Shown: positions 10,685 to 20,836, counted from the first letter of the stretch. The stretch is DNA of 64,000 nt from Neobacillus sp. DY30 (GCF_030123065.1 NZ_CP126093.1:748001-812000), one strand, 5' to 3'. Translations and numbers: made by a program. Notes: a model not told the origin generated them from the letters alone.

Positions 10685-10831
10685 AACATAACGAGCCATT
10701 ATTTTATGTATACAAAAAACTCTTATATAATGGAATGTGTGTAAAACTGACGATTTTTAAGATTAGTGTTAATTTGAAAGTTTTATTGGTCTTTGAATTA
10801 CCATATTGCTAAGTTTAAAGAAAAACGAAAA

Positions 10832-10860
10832 AGAAGGTGCGTTAAATGCACCTTCTTTCT
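10832..10860. terminator. Bidirectional terminator
   Basis: AGAAGGTGC and GCACCTTCT pair around GTTAAAT, flanked by A-runs on the left and TTTCTTT on the right. It can serve both converging genes. Confidence 0.85.
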
Positions 10861-10863
10861 TTA

Positions 10864-11700
10864 TCAGTTTGTTTCACACGCATACCCGTCTTTATCCCGA
10901 TCCATTTTAGATGTATAAGCAGGATGATTTGAAGGAACTCCGTTTGGATAAACTGTCCTCAGGTCGGTGCAGTTGGCAAACGATGTCTGTGTTGCTTGCT
11001 GCTGTTGCTGGGCTGCCGCCTGAGCTTCTGCTTTAGCTTTAGCCTCTGCTGCTGCTTTGGCTTCCGCTTCCGCTTTAGCTTTAGCCTCTGCTGCTGCTTT
11101 GGCTTCCGCTTCCGCTTTAGCTTTAGCCTCTGCTGCTGCTTTGGCTTCCGCTTCCGCTTTAGCTTTAGCCTCTGCTGCTGCTTTGGCTTCCGCTTCCGCT
11201 TTAGCTTTAGCCTCTGCTTCTGCTTTGGCTTCCGCTTCTGCTTTGGCTTTAGCCTCTGCTTCTGCGGCTACTTTGGCTTCCGCTTCTTGTTTCGCCTTTT
11301 CCTCTGCTTCTGCTTTTTTCTTTGCTTCTTCCTTCGATTTTACCTTTGTTTCTGAAGCCTGAATATTGGTATCTTTTTTGTCACTCGGAAGCATTGCTGC
11401 GCTACCTAACCAGATGACCATTGCTCCTAACATAAGAAGGAATCTCTTTTTCGCTTTGCCGTTTCTTTTGAATAGTGCCAGAATTCCAGTGATGAGAAAA
11501 AAAATAAAAGCTAAAAATCCCAAGGCAAACACAACCATGATAAATGAGTTACCTGAAGCGAATAGCCAAATGATCAGACCGACTACCATCCATAAGAAAT
11601 TTGTTTTTGCTTTCGGATTTCGTCTTCTAAGTCCGTTTATTCCGGATAAAAGAAAATATGCCGCTATGACAAATCCAACCCAGCTAAAATATGTTGCCAA
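10864..11700 (-). CDS. Membrane protein with EAKA repeats and C-terminal Excalibur domain
   Basis: 278 residues from a TTG start with GGGGGAG upstream. There are two or three N-terminal membrane helices (residues ~5-25, 32-60, 63-105), then a long Lys/Glu/Ala helix with a 14-residue repeat (residues ~125-235). The C-terminal Excalibur domain (FANCTDLRTVYPNG ... DRDKDGYACE) is a calcium-binding fold common in secreted Bacillus nucleases. The helix probably projects the domain from the membrane through the wall. The partner is unknown. A nuclease with a similar C-terminal calcium-binding region lies 0.5 kb downstream on the other strand. Confidence 0.85.
   Translation of the reverse strand: MATYFSWVGFVIAAYFLLSGINGLRRRNPKAKTNFLWMVVGLIIWLFASGNSFIMVVFALGFLAFIFFLITGILALFKRNGKAKKRFLLMLGAMVIWLGSAAMLPSDKKDTNIQASETKVKSKEEAKKKAEAEEKAKQEAEAKVAAEAEAKAKAEAEAKAEAEAKAKAEAEAKAAAEAKAKAEAEAKAAAEAKAKAEAEAKAAAEAKAKAEAEAKAAAEAKAKAEAQAAAQQQQQATQTSFANCTDLRTVYPNGVPSNHPAYTSKMDRDKDGYACETN
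11035..11290. repeat. 42-bp tandem coding repeat (EAEAKAKAEAKAAA)
   Basis: About four near-identical 42-bp units plus degenerate ones lie inside the Excalibur protein gene. Each encodes 14 residues of Ala/Lys/Glu helix. Such repeats slip readily, so repeat number is likely strain-variable. Confidence 0.85.
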
Positions 11701-12192
11701 GTAAAACTCCCCCTATTTGTATGTAAGTGCAATCAATTCCCTATTATTATATAGGAAATTTGTCGGTGTTGGGAGATTTTTTCATTTTTTCATATACATT
11801 CCCATTTTTTATTTAGAAGCCAGAAATCTCTATTCGGTAGTTTTAAATCCTAATGGACTATTAAAAAATCTGCATTACTGTATTAATAATGGTGATAATG
11901 GTTGTAGTTCGGTTAATTCCTGGTGCAGGAATTAAGGCTCCAATTGCCAGTATTGTAGGTGAGTTTCTTATTCAACTACGGGCAGTTTAATTGAATAAGG
12001 AATTTTACCATAACTAGGTTAATAACATTAAGGATTATCATATGGGGAATATAAATTTGTTGGATTTAAGATTATAAGGATTTCAGCTTTAGCGGAATCC
12101 TTTTTAAATTATAATATATTCGTTTTTTGAAGTGTTTTAGTAGTATAATAGTATTGGTATTTCTACAGATATTTACAAAAAGGGGATAATTC
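11701..12192. other. Intergenic region with short degenerate coding-like segment, one repeat copy and a terminator
   Basis: There is no complete gene. A 30-codon stretch at 11896-11988 (MVVVRLIPGAGIKAPIASIV) looks like the tail of a lost gene. It runs into the dispersed repeat copy at 11971-12000. A 9-bp hairpin (12076-12102, AAGGATTTC/GGAATCCTT with one wobble) followed by TTT is an intrinsic terminator. The promoter of the nuclease gene must lie after it. Confidence 0.5.
11971..12000 (+). repeat. Dispersed ~30-bp repeat, copy 1
   Basis: Variant of the ACTAACGxxGCxxxTTAGTTGAA family described in the findings (here ACTACGGGCAGTTTAATTGA). Confidence 0.7.
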
Positions 12193-13179
12193 ATGAAGAA
12201 ATTAACCTACATATTTATGGCGTTTTTATTAGTTTTCCTCGCAGCTTGTTCATCAAATGAAACAACTGGCAAAGAGGAAAATGCTGAAACAAAGATAGAA
12301 GGGAAAAAAAAGGAACAGGATGTAGCTGAGGCTAAAGAAAAGGCAGAAAAATCGAATAGTGAAAGCGGAGACAGTCCTAGCGTTCCTGCCACTAGTACAC
12401 CAACGATAACAAGTGTTAATGGTGACTTTGACTACAGTAAATATACACTAATTGAAGTAGATGGCGGAGATATGTCAGGTTCTAGAAAGCCGAATGTAAG
12501 AGTTGATGTCGGGTATGGTGACAGGGAATATTGGGCTTTTACAAATGAATACAGACAGCTAATTCGTGTTGAAGCAAAAAATATAACACCCCAAAATCCG
12601 AAAACTGAACATGTTTTATCGTCTGGGAGATACTATTCTGATGAAGCAAAGGTTCCCGGTACAGAGCGTCAAGAATTAGATGAAGGGCATGTGATTGCTG
12701 ACTCACTTGGGGGAGTATCTAACGCATATAACATTACACCTCAAGATAGCATTCTCAATAGACACGGTGATCAAGCTTATATGGAAAAAGTGATTCGAGA
12801 TGCAGGAGGTGCTACAGATTTCGTAGCAGAGATTCAATATCCAAATACTCAGACGCAAATTCCTAACCATTATAAATTCACGTATAAAATTCAGGGCAGA
12901 TCCATTACTGATGAATTTGACAATGTAAACCCAGATGAAGTGAATAAAAATTTAGGGGAAACCAAAAGTACGAGCAGTACGCCACCTAAAACAGAAAATG
13001 TACCAGCAAATCAAACGGTAATTAGCAATGAAGATGTTAGTAAGGTGGATACCAATAATAATGGTAGTGTTACGATCGCCGAAGCAAAAGCTGCTGGCTT
13101 TAAAATGCCAATTACGCGTGATTCATGGCTCTATAAATATATGGACGATCGGGATGGTGATGGACTAATAGGTGAGTAA
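12193..13179 (+). CDS. Secreted lipoprotein nuclease (DNA/RNA non-specific endonuclease fold) with EF-hand-like tail
   Basis: 328 residues. A lipoprotein signal ends in the lipobox LAAC (Cys at about residue 19), followed by a Glu/Lys-rich linker. The central domain (residues ~75-250) has DEGHVIADSLGG and NITPQDSILNRHG, the His/Asn metal-site motifs of the non-specific endonuclease (beta-beta-alpha metal) family. The C-terminus carries two acidic loops, DTNNNGSVTIAEA and DRDGDGLIGE, typical of EF-hand/Excalibur calcium sites. Likely an outer-surface DNase for nutrient acquisition or competition. RBS AAAGGGG is at 12179. Confidence 0.85.
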   Translation: MKKLTYIFMAFLLVFLAACSSNETTGKEENAETKIEGKKKEQDVAEAKEKAEKSNSESGDSPSVPATSTPTITSVNGDFDYSKYTLIEVDGGDMSGSRKPNVRVDVGYGDREYWAFTNEYRQLIRVEAKNITPQNPKTEHVLSSGRYYSDEAKVPGTERQELDEGHVIADSLGGVSNAYNITPQDSILNRHGDQAYMEKVIRDAGGATDFVAEIQYPNTQTQIPNHYKFTYKIQGRSITDEFDNVNPDEVNKNLGETKSTSSTPPKTENVPANQTVISNEDVSKVDTNNNGSVTIAEAKAAGFKMPITRDSWLYKYMDDRDGDGLIGE

Positions 13180-13221
13180 ACAAATCGGCTATATAAACAT
13201 ATAACACAAAAATGAAGAAAG

Positions 13222-13246
13222 GCTGCTATTTTTGGCGGCTTTTTTC
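13222..13246 (+). terminator. Intrinsic terminator within a composite repeat
   Basis: GCTGC pairs with GCGGC across TATTTTTG (one G-U pair), followed by TTTTTTC. A repeat copy starts a few bases later. Confidence 0.7.
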
Positions 13247-13250
13247 TTGT

Positions 13251-13280
13251 TGTACTAACGAAGCAGTTAAGTGGAAGAAG
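13251..13280 (+). repeat. Dispersed ~30-bp repeat, copy 2
   Basis: GTACTAACGAAGCAGTTAAG, the form that follows a terminator and precedes a gene. Confidence 0.85.
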
Positions 13281-13334
13281 GATAATGGTTTTTTATGGTA
13301 ATATAAATTAGAGATAAGAATAAGGGGGCTGACT

Positions 13335-13649
13335 ATGGAAGGATTAGATATATACGATTGGTCAAGATTAGTTTTTATTACACTAATGATCAGTTTAATT
13401 GTTATTTTCATTATTTTATTGATTCAAAGGAAACGAAGCAACATTGTTAATGGATTCACAGTTAGTATTACTTCAATAATTTCAATAATTGTTTCTGGTA
13501 TTAATCTTATTATTATGGGGTACATAGCTGATGAATTAAATTTAGCAGGGGACGCTATTTCCTCATATATGTTTCTTGTAATTTTAGGGTTAAGCATATT
13601 TAATTTGTTTATTTACTTTAAAAGTAAAAACAGTATTATTAGTGCCTAA
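13335..13649 (+). CDS. Small integral membrane protein
   Basis: 104 residues with three hydrophobic segments (residues ~12-32, 43-63, 76-96) and a short basic loop (QRKRSN). RBS GGGGG is at 13324. No family was recognised. Repeat copies lie on both sides, as for the other small genes in this region; it may be an immunity protein for a membrane-acting toxin, but nothing proves that. Confidence 0.65.
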   Translation: MEGLDIYDWSRLVFITLMISLIVIFIILLIQRKRSNIVNGFTVSITSIISIIVSGINLIIMGYIADELNLAGDAISSYMFLVILGLSIFNLFIYFKSKNSIISA

Positions 13650-13666
13650 CAAAAAAATTTGTTCTT

Positions 13667-13753
13667 AAAATAACTGGTGCAAGAGTTGAAGAACGGAGCT
13701 GTCATTGTGGCAGCTTTTTTAATTGTGCTAACGAAGCAGTTTAGTACAATAAG
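13667..13753 (+). repeat. Composite element: repeat box, terminator, repeat box (copies 3a/3b)
   Basis: Box A (AACTGGTGCAAGAGTTGAAG, 13669-13688), then a hairpin AGCTG/CAGCT with TTTTTT (13698-13720), then box B (GCTAACGAAGCAGTTTAG, 13727-13744). It is the clearest complete example together with the element at 21962-22050. Confidence 0.85.
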
Positions 13754-13795
13754 TATTACAATGAATGGATTTATTTGAGAGGTGTGTTGTAGTTA

Positions 13796-14254
13796 ATGAT
13801 TTTGGTCAGTTCTTGTTTAGCTGGATTAGAAGTACGGTATAACGGTACACATAGCTTAGATAATAGGATAAGTAATTTAGTTGGAGAGAATAAAGCTGTT
13901 ACTATCTGTCCCGAACTGCTTGGTGGATTTTCAACCCCAAGGGAACCTGCTGAAATAGTAGGCGGAGACGGAGGAGATGTACTGGATGGAAAGGCTAAAG
14001 TGGTTGAGAAATCTGGTAATGACGTGACCGAACTTTACATAAAAGGAGCTTATGCTACTTTAGAAAAAGCTAAAAAAATTAACGCCACAATAGTTGTTCT
14101 CAAGGAGAATAGCCCATCCTGTGGTAGTTCAATGATTTATAATGGTGAATTTAGGGGTAACAAAATTGTTGGTAACGGAGTTACATCAGCCTTACTTAAA
14201 AGAAATGGTTTACAAGTAATTTCAGAAGAACAATTTGTTGAAAATTTCCTTTAG
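13796..14254 (+). CDS. DUF523 protein, TudS-like
   Basis: 152 residues, the standard length for DUF523. Conserved features are SSCLAG near the N-terminus, CPELLGGFSTPREPAE, and ENSPSCGS. The three cysteines Cys7, Cys38 and Cys109 correspond to the [4Fe-4S] ligands reported for the DUF523 enzyme TudS, a thiouracil desulfurase. A desulfurase-type role in the cytoplasm is therefore plausible. Repeat copies flank it on both sides. Confidence 0.85.
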   Translation: MILVSSCLAGLEVRYNGTHSLDNRISNLVGENKAVTICPELLGGFSTPREPAEIVGGDGGDVLDGKAKVVEKSGNDVTELYIKGAYATLEKAKKINATIVVLKENSPSCGSSMIYNGEFRGNKIVGNGVTSALLKRNGLQVISEEQFVENFL

Positions 14255-14255
14255 T

Positions 14256-14287
14256 TATTCAACTAACGGGTGCTTTAATCAAATAAC
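14256..14287 (+). repeat. Dispersed ~30-bp repeat, copy 4
   Basis: Box A form: ACTAACGGGTGCTTTAATCA, directly after the DUF523 gene and followed by a terminator 30 bases later. Confidence 0.85.
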
Positions 14288-14314
14288 TTTAGGAGAAGTT
14301 TGAAAACAGAAGAA

Positions 14315-14342
14315 GCCCTTACTCACAAGTAAGGGCATTTTT
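14315..14342 (+). terminator. Intrinsic terminator
   Basis: GCCCTTACT and AGTAAGGGC pair around CACA, followed by ATTTTTC. Confidence 0.9.
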
Positions 14343-14343
14343 C

Positions 14344-14859
14344 ATTTAAATCGTCTCCGAAACAGCTCTAAAATATCCTTTACTTTCAAGTTTCATAAGA
14401 ACTAAATTTCAATGTTTAAAATCTGTCTCCACTACAAAACGGCAAGGATTATTTATCTCTAATTGTTTCTTGATAAAAAGCTGTATTTGGCACAGTTACT
14501 TTATCGTATAGGCATTTAGACATGAATCACCTTCCTTTTCAGGTTGTAACTAGGGATAATTTCATCAACTACTACTTTTGGAGCACGTTTTGATAATCGG
14601 ATGTTTTGCATTTTGATCACTTCGTATTTGTTAGTCATCAATGCAAATTCCATCAGGAGTTTTGCCTTTGACCTGGTAGTTTCTCCGAGCATGTGCAAGT
14701 TATCCTCTATAAGTCCGTGGTCTTTGAATCAAAAGGTCGTTTTTAGTCGAAAGTTGTATGTAATTATTTGTTGTAGTATGTAATAACTGAATAGTAAAAT
14801 TTAACCATTAATGTAAAGGAGGAGTAACAAATATTCTTATACATAATAGGGGGATAAAG
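14344..14859. other. Gap upstream of the Rhs gene, probably with gene debris
   Basis: No complete gene was recognised. A 60-codon minus-strand frame (14516-14698) starts inside a longer open stretch (reading GLIEDNLHMLGETTRSKAKL) and resembles the end of a lost protein, but I cannot name it. The last ~100 bases before 14860 are AT-rich and should hold the Rhs promoter; GGGGG at 14849 is its ribosome site. Confidence 0.4.
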
Positions 14860-17800
14860 ATGAAACAAGTGCAAGCAAAGTTAATACCTGTATTAATAAC
14901 AATTATGCTATTACTTTCATTTTTGCCGATGAAAACTTTAGCAGAAACAGACGAAACTAAACCAGTTTTCCCTCCTCAAGTAGAATTTCCCGCAAAGGGA
15001 TCAAAAGATATTGTAAAGGAGGATACTGAAAAGAGAGAAGAAAATGTTAAACACTTTTTATTAAAGGACCATACATATGAGGCGGATGTATATCCTTTTC
15101 CAGTGCATTACAAGGAAAATGGTCAATGGAAAGACATAGATAATACGCTAGTAGAATCTACAGATAGCGAAACTAACGGTCCGGTTCTTGAAAATAAGGC
15201 TAATAATCTAAAAATTAAATTTGCAAAAAAGACCAATCAAAACGATCTTGTAAGAATCAAAAGTGGGAATTATATCCTTGGTTGGAATCTTGATAATATC
15301 CAGGATGCACAAGTGGTTCAAGATAAGGTTAATATCCCAGGATATGATCGTTTCACAAATGATGAAAAAAAGAGAACGCTAGAAAAGATTGGTTCTTCCG
15401 TCACTTATCCAGAGGTAATGCAGAATACAGATTTACAATATATATTAACTTCTGGCAGTGTTAAAGAAAATCTTATTCTAAAAGATGTACCAACCATTAC
15501 TCAATATTCATTTCTTTACAATGCACAAAATTTAACGGCTGAGATAAAGGATAATATTATCTATTTCTATAGTGAAAGTGATCCAACTCAAGTTATTTTT
15601 AAAGTTGAAGCCCCATACATGTATGACCAAAACAATGAAATATCTACAGCTATATCATTAGAACTTCAGAAGGGCGGAAATCAATATCAGGTAATCTTAA
15701 AGCCAGATATGGAATGGTTACAGTCAACAGACAGAAAATATCCAGTAATTATCGATCCAACCGTAGTGACTTCTTTAAGCCCAGTTGATATATTCGATAA
15801 TCATGTTTCTCAAAATTATCCGACCACAAACTATTATAATAGCACAATATTAAAGGTTGGTAACGGAGCTTCCTCGGGCATTAACCAAACTTTTATTAAA
15901 TTTAAATTACCTACAATTTCCTCTGCAAACGTTATTACAAAAGCAAATTTATATTTATCTTTGTTTAACCCTAATACTTCAGGAAGTCAAATTAATGTAC
16001 ACAAAGTCACCCAAGATTGGAATGCGAATACCATTACCTGGAATACCAAGCCTGCATTTGATAATAAGGTTCAAGATTATCAAATTGTAAACAGTAATAC
16101 AAAAACCGATTACATATGGGATATTACAGGAATTGCAAAACAATGGTATACAGATCAACAAAACTTTGGATTGATGTTAAAGGCAAATAATGAAACGGGA
16201 AACTACACAGAATTTTTCTCCTCTGACGTATCCGAAGCTTATGCGGGTTATCGACCTGTTGCTGCCTTTTACTATGTAAATAATAGCGGATTAGAGAGCT
16301 ATTGGACCTATCACTCTCAAGATATTGGACGAGCCGGCACGGGGTATATCAATGATTATTCAGGAAATCTCGTACTAAGTCATAATGATTTAAGCATGAG
16401 TGGAATGAGAATGCCTGTTTCCATTACTCATGTCTATAATAGCAATGATCGTTTAGTAAACCTCAAATATGGTTTAGGATGGCGATTAAATCTAAGTGAA
16501 AGAATTGATGCGGACTTTACTCTAGATCTATATTATTTCACAGATGAAGACGGAACAAGACATTATTTTAATTTTGATAATGCAACAAATTCCTATAAAG
16601 ATGAAAATGGCCAAGATTTAACGATGACGATTGACGCTGCTTCTAGCACTGAACGATTTAAAATCAAAGATAAATCTGATAATCAATTAAGCTTTAATTC
16701 ATACGGCTATTTAACCTTTATTAAGGATAATAATAACAATAAAATTACTTTAGGATATTCAGGTGATTATATAGTAAATGTTACCGATGGAGCCGGACGG
16801 ATAACGACGTTAAAACGTGATGCAACTTCGAATAATCTAACTCAAATCATTGATCCAAGCGGTAGAATTACGTCTTACACCTATACTGGTTCAGACTTAA
16901 CCAGAATTACCTATCCTGATGGAAAGTATAGTCAATACTCCTATGACTTGAATCATAATCTCATTGAAGCAAAGAATTTTGATGGCTACAGAATTAATTA
17001 TTCTTATTATCCAAATGCGCCTTTTCGGATTCTAAAAGCAACAGAGACCCATATCAATAGCAGTCAAGTAATAACCAATGGTCAGTCCTTACAATTTTCC
17101 TATGGGAGCAATACTACCTCTTTTGTAGATAACATTGGGAGAAAAGAAATCTATCAGTTTAATGATAGAGGACATACCGTTAGCATGAAAGATGTAAATG
17201 GAAACGCTCAGCATTATAAATATAATACAAGCGGTTCCAATGTTAATAAGCTCTCTGCAGCATCCAAATTGCAAAGAACAACTGTAAATTACCTGTTAAA
17301 TCATAATGTGGAGACCACTGGCTCATGGACTGCTGGAAAAGATGGCGGTGCGGGTACAACCGGGTATAGTACGGATATGAGTTATATGGGCAATCAAAGT
17401 ACCAAACTAACAAAAACGGATAGGGTAAGCAGACAATATAGCACACAAATAAATACCCTAACAAAAGGAAAAACGTACACTTTTTCAGCCTATGTCAATA
17501 CAGTCAATGTTTCAAATACAAACGGAAAAGGAGCCCTTATTTCTTTTTATTATCACGATAAAGCAGGGGCTTGGCAGCAAATCGATTCTGAATATGTAAA
17601 TGGCACTACAACTGATTGGCAAAGGCTACAGGTCAGCTTTACCCTTCCGTCTGATGCGTTAGACGGTACGGTATTAACGAGATTAACACTTTTAGAGGAA
17701 ACAGGTACCGCCTATTTTGATAGTATGCAGCTAGAGGAAGGAAGCATTGCCAATCGTTATAACTTAGTAGAAAATGCTGATTTTAGCTATGGGTCAACTT

Positions 17801-20800
17801 TCCCAACCTATTGGAACCAGGAATCGGGTAGTGCGTCCTCTAATATTTATACAACTGTTGGCGGCGGTCCTTCTTATATGGATAGCAAAGTGTTTGGAAT
17901 TGCTGGGAATGCAAACGAGCTTAGAAATATTAATCAGACCATTAAGGTAAAAGGAAAAAAAGGTGATATCTTTACCTTTGGCGGCTGGACTAAAGGTGAC
18001 TCAATTCCTATCACAGATTTAAATAGGTATTATGCATTGGTCCTAGGGTTTAAAAAATCGGATGGGACTTATCAATATATTCGCGCAGGATTCAATCAGG
18101 ATTCCTCCGATTGGCAATATGTTTCAGACACCGCTACTGCCGATAGTGATTATTCAGAGGTTACCATCTTTGCCACCTATTATCATAACCAGAATACCGC
18201 CTATTTTGATGGTCTTCAATTATACTTCGAACCATTTGAGAATCAGTATAGTTATGACAGTAAAGGAAATTTAATTACATCAAAAGATATTAAACAGATT
18301 CAATCATCTTTTACGTATTCAAGTGCGAATGATTTAACTCAATACACAGATCCATTAGGAAATGTATATAAATATACTTATGATACTAAACATAATGTAT
18401 TAACTTCGGTATCACCTAAAAATATTGTTTCGAGCTTTAGCTACGATTCTTACGGCAATACCACTGGAACTTCAATAAAAAGTTCGGACGGATTATTAAC
18501 TATTGATGGTAGTACAACTTACACTTCGGATGGTAATTATATTTCAACCATCAAGGATGCGTCTGGCAATGTCGTTTCGAATAACTATGACTTGAAAAAA
18601 GGGACACTCATTGATTCAACCGATCCGTATAGTCGGAAAACAATGTATACCTATGATCCAAACACTGATCAATTATTGAACGTTTCCAAAACAGTTGATC
18701 AGCAAACTTCAACAAATAGCTATCAATATCAAAATGACTTATTAAGTGGAATTACCCAAAATGGCACTTCGATTGGATTGCAATATAATCTGTTTGGAGA
18801 CACCACAAAAGTCAATATTGGCTCCAAAAGCTTAGTAACGAAAACCTATGATAATTCAACACATTTGTTGCAAAGCAGCCAATATAGTCTTGGTGATACT
18901 ATTTATTATGGATATGATAATGCAGACCGCATTACGTACAAATCTTTAAATCAATCACCTAAAACAAACTCAAGTGTGATTCCGAACTTCAGTTATGAGT
19001 ATGACAATAACGGAAATCTTGGGATCCATACGGACCGTGATAATAATGTTTCTTATCGTTATGATTATGATATATTAAATCGAATTACGAAAATACAAGA
19101 TTCATTGGGCAATAGCTTTGAGTATACGTACAATGCTAATAACCAAGTCACTAAGGATGAATTTAGTACACCAAGCAACACTTATACAACTTCATATTCA
19201 TACGACAGCGAAGGGAATCAAACTTCTGTTTCGTTTAATCAAAGCAAAATAGATTATGGTTATGATACATTAGGACGACTCCAGCAAAAAACGATTAATT
19301 TAACAAGTGGAGATTATACTTCCTCTTATACGTTTAAACCAGGTGTAGCGTCCGGGAAAACAACGAATTTAGTTGATACTTATAAAAATGGTGTGAACAG
19401 CCCTATTTCGTACACGTATGATAAAATGGGGAATATCGAGACGATTACGCATGATGGAAAGACCATCACCTATGCCTATAACGAATTGAGTGAATTGTTA
19501 CGAGAGGATAATCCTGTTTCCGGACAAACCATCGTGTTCACCTATGATGTAGGTGGAAATATCAAAACCAAAAACATCTATGCCTTTACCAGTCCATCCC
19601 AAACTCCGGCAAATCCGGTTAAAACATACACATATCAGTACGGGGATACAAACTGGCGAGATTTGTTGACATCGATTGATGTTACAACCTATACCAATGG
19701 AACACCATCAACAGTCAATACGCAAATAGCTTACGGCCAAAATGGAATAGACAATCCAACCTCCTATGGCAGCAATACTTTAACTTGGACTTGGGGCGAT
19801 CAGCTGAAAAGCTTCTCAAACGCAAACTACGGTCTGTCGTATTCCTATAACGATGGTGGCTTCCGTACCAAGAAGGTTGTGACGAATAAACAAACAAATA
19901 GTACTGTCACCACCAACTATATTTTAGAAGGTGACAAAGTTGTCTATGAAATGGATGGAACCAATAACATTCACTATACCTATGATGCTGCAGGTATCCT
20001 TTTAAGTTTAAATGTAAATGGTACCGAATACTATTATCTATTCAATACCCAAGGAGATATTATTGGTCTAATTAATGGTAGCGGAAGTCAAGTCGTATCC
20101 TACCAGTACGATGCTTGGGGAAATAGTACGTCGATCAGCGGAACCTTAAAAGACACCATTGGGAAGCTCAACCCATATCGATATAGAGGCTATCGATATG
20201 ATAGTGAAACAGGATTATATTATTTAAATGCCCGTTACTATAATCCAGAGTGGGGGCGATTCCTCAACGCCGACAGCTTTGGTGGCCAGCTAGTGGCATT
20301 ATTATCTCATAATGTCTTTGCATATGGATTGAATAATCCAGTTATGATGGTCGATCCAACTGGAAATATTCCTGTAGATTTTGAGGAACGTCGTTACTCT
20401 CGTTTATCAAGAATAAAAATGGTTGAATATATACCTGAGGTAGTTAGGATGGAAGTACCTTGGGGTGTTGGGTCAGTTAGAACTGGTGTTAAAGTAGTTA
20501 GTACTGTTTCTAAGGTAGTAAATTCTTCTACTAAGGGTATAAATAATACTAAACCATATACCAAATCAAGTTTGAAACTTGGACAACAAATGCATAAATC
20601 GTATAAAGTAGATGATGTTTTAGAAGGTGTAAGAGAAAAAGAATTTCGTTTACCAAGTGGAAAAAGAATTGACTTTATTGATTTTGAGAAAAAAATAATA
20701 TACGAACTAAAACCATATAACCCTAGAGCAATGAGACAAGGTAATAGACAGCTAGAAAGGTATAAGAAAGAGGTTGAAGAGATATATGGTGGAGATTGGA

Positions 20801-20823
20801 AAACAAAATTAGACGTGTATTGA
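14860..20823 (+). CDS. WapA/Rhs-type polymorphic toxin with nuclease-like C-terminus
   Basis: 1987-residue secreted contact-dependent toxin. The signal peptide spans residues 1-29 (LLLSFLPMKTLAE). A DNRLRE-type region (~305-470) resembles wall-associated proteins. Two carbohydrate-binding-like blocks lie at ~810-1125 (YFDSMQLEEGS, YFDGLQLYFEP). YD/Rhs repeats run to ~1830. The Rhs core RGYRYDSETGLYYLNARYY sits at ~1775 and ends with NPVMMVDPTGN, after which the variable toxin begins. The ~150-residue tail has RIDFIDF and IIYELKP, then a Gln, the D/ExK/Q layout of restriction-endonuclease-fold toxins. The DUF4304 gene directly behind is the expected immunity partner. Confidence 0.93.
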   Translation: MKQVQAKLIPVLITIMLLLSFLPMKTLAETDETKPVFPPQVEFPAKGSKDIVKEDTEKREENVKHFLLKDHTYEADVYPFPVHYKENGQWKDIDNTLVESTDSETNGPVLENKANNLKIKFAKKTNQNDLVRIKSGNYILGWNLDNIQDAQVVQDKVNIPGYDRFTNDEKKRTLEKIGSSVTYPEVMQNTDLQYILTSGSVKENLILKDVPTITQYSFLYNAQNLTAEIKDNIIYFYSESDPTQVIFKVEAPYMYDQNNEISTAISLELQKGGNQYQVILKPDMEWLQSTDRKYPVIIDPTVVTSLSPVDIFDNHVSQNYPTTNYYNSTILKVGNGASSGINQTFIKFKLPTISSANVITKANLYLSLFNPNTSGSQINVHKVTQDWNANTITWNTKPAFDNKVQDYQIVNSNTKTDYIWDITGIAKQWYTDQQNFGLMLKANNETGNYTEFFSSDVSEAYAGYRPVAAFYYVNNSGLESYWTYHSQDIGRAGTGYINDYSGNLVLSHNDLSMSGMRMPVSITHVYNSNDRLVNLKYGLGWRLNLSERIDADFTLDLYYFTDEDGTRHYFNFDNATNSYKDENGQDLTMTIDAASSTERFKIKDKSDNQLSFNSYGYLTFIKDNNNNKITLGYSGDYIVNVTDGAGRITTLKRDATSNNLTQIIDPSGRITSYTYTGSDLTRITYPDGKYSQYSYDLNHNLIEAKNFDGYRINYSYYPNAPFRILKATETHINSSQVITNGQSLQFSYGSNTTSFVDNIGRKEIYQFNDRGHTVSMKDVNGNAQHYKYNTSGSNVNKLSAASKLQRTTVNYLLNHNVETTGSWTAGKDGGAGTTGYSTDMSYMGNQSTKLTKTDRVSRQYSTQINTLTKGKTYTFSAYVNTVNVSNTNGKGALISFYYHDKAGAWQQIDSEYVNGTTTDWQRLQVSFTLPSDALDGTVLTRLTLLEETGTAYFDSMQLEEGSIANRYNLVENADFSYGSTFPTYWNQESGSASSNIYTTVGGGPSYMDSKVFGIAGNANELRNINQTIKVKGKKGDIFTFGGWTKGDSIPITDLNRYYALVLGFKKSDGTYQYIRAGFNQDSSDWQYVSDTATADSDYSEVTIFATYYHNQNTAYFDGLQLYFEPFENQYSYDSKGNLITSKDIKQIQSSFTYSSANDLTQYTDPLGNVYKYTYDTKHNVLTSVSPKNIVSSFSYDSYGNTTGTSIKSSDGLLTIDGSTTYTSDGNYISTIKDASGNVVSNNYDLKKGTLIDSTDPYSRKTMYTYDPNTDQLLNVSKTVDQQTSTNSYQYQNDLLSGITQNGTSIGLQYNLFGDTTKVNIGSKSLVTKTYDNSTHLLQSSQYSLGDTIYYGYDNADRITYKSLNQSPKTNSSVIPNFSYEYDNNGNLGIHTDRDNNVSYRYDYDILNRITKIQDSLGNSFEYTYNANNQVTKDEFSTPSNTYTTSYSYDSEGNQTSVSFNQSKIDYGYDTLGRLQQKTINLTSGDYTSSYTFKPGVASGKTTNLVDTYKNGVNSPISYTYDKMGNIETITHDGKTITYAYNELSELLREDNPVSGQTIVFTYDVGGNIKTKNIYAFTSPSQTPANPVKTYTYQYGDTNWRDLLTSIDVTTYTNGTPSTVNTQIAYGQNGIDNPTSYGSNTLTWTWGDQLKSFSNANYGLSYSYNDGGFRTKKVVTNKQTNSTVTTNYILEGDKVVYEMDGTNNIHYTYDAAGILLSLNVNGTEYYYLFNTQGDIIGLINGSGSQVVSYQYDAWGNSTSISGTLKDTIGKLNPYRYRGYRYDSETGLYYLNARYYNPEWGRFLNADSFGGQLVALLSHNVFAYGLNNPVMMVDPTGNIPVDFEERRYSRLSRIKMVEYIPEVVRMEVPWGVGSVRTGVKVVSTVSKVVNSSTKGINNTKPYTKSSLKLGQQMHKSYKVDDVLEGVREKEFRLPSGKRIDFIDFEKKIIYELKPYNPRAMRQGNRQLERYKKEVEEIYGGDWKTKLDVY

Positions 20824-20836
20824 GGTGATTAGAGCA

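Noticed and set aside
10996..11362. Long plus-strand frames rich in Ala/Ser or Phe/Cys opposite the EAKA repeats
   Set aside because: They are frame shadows of the 42-bp tandem repeat and have no ribosome site.
14516..14698. Minus-strand frame as a transposase fragment
   Set aside because: It looks like a gene tail, but no DDE or HTH motif can be seen and I could not match it to any IS family.
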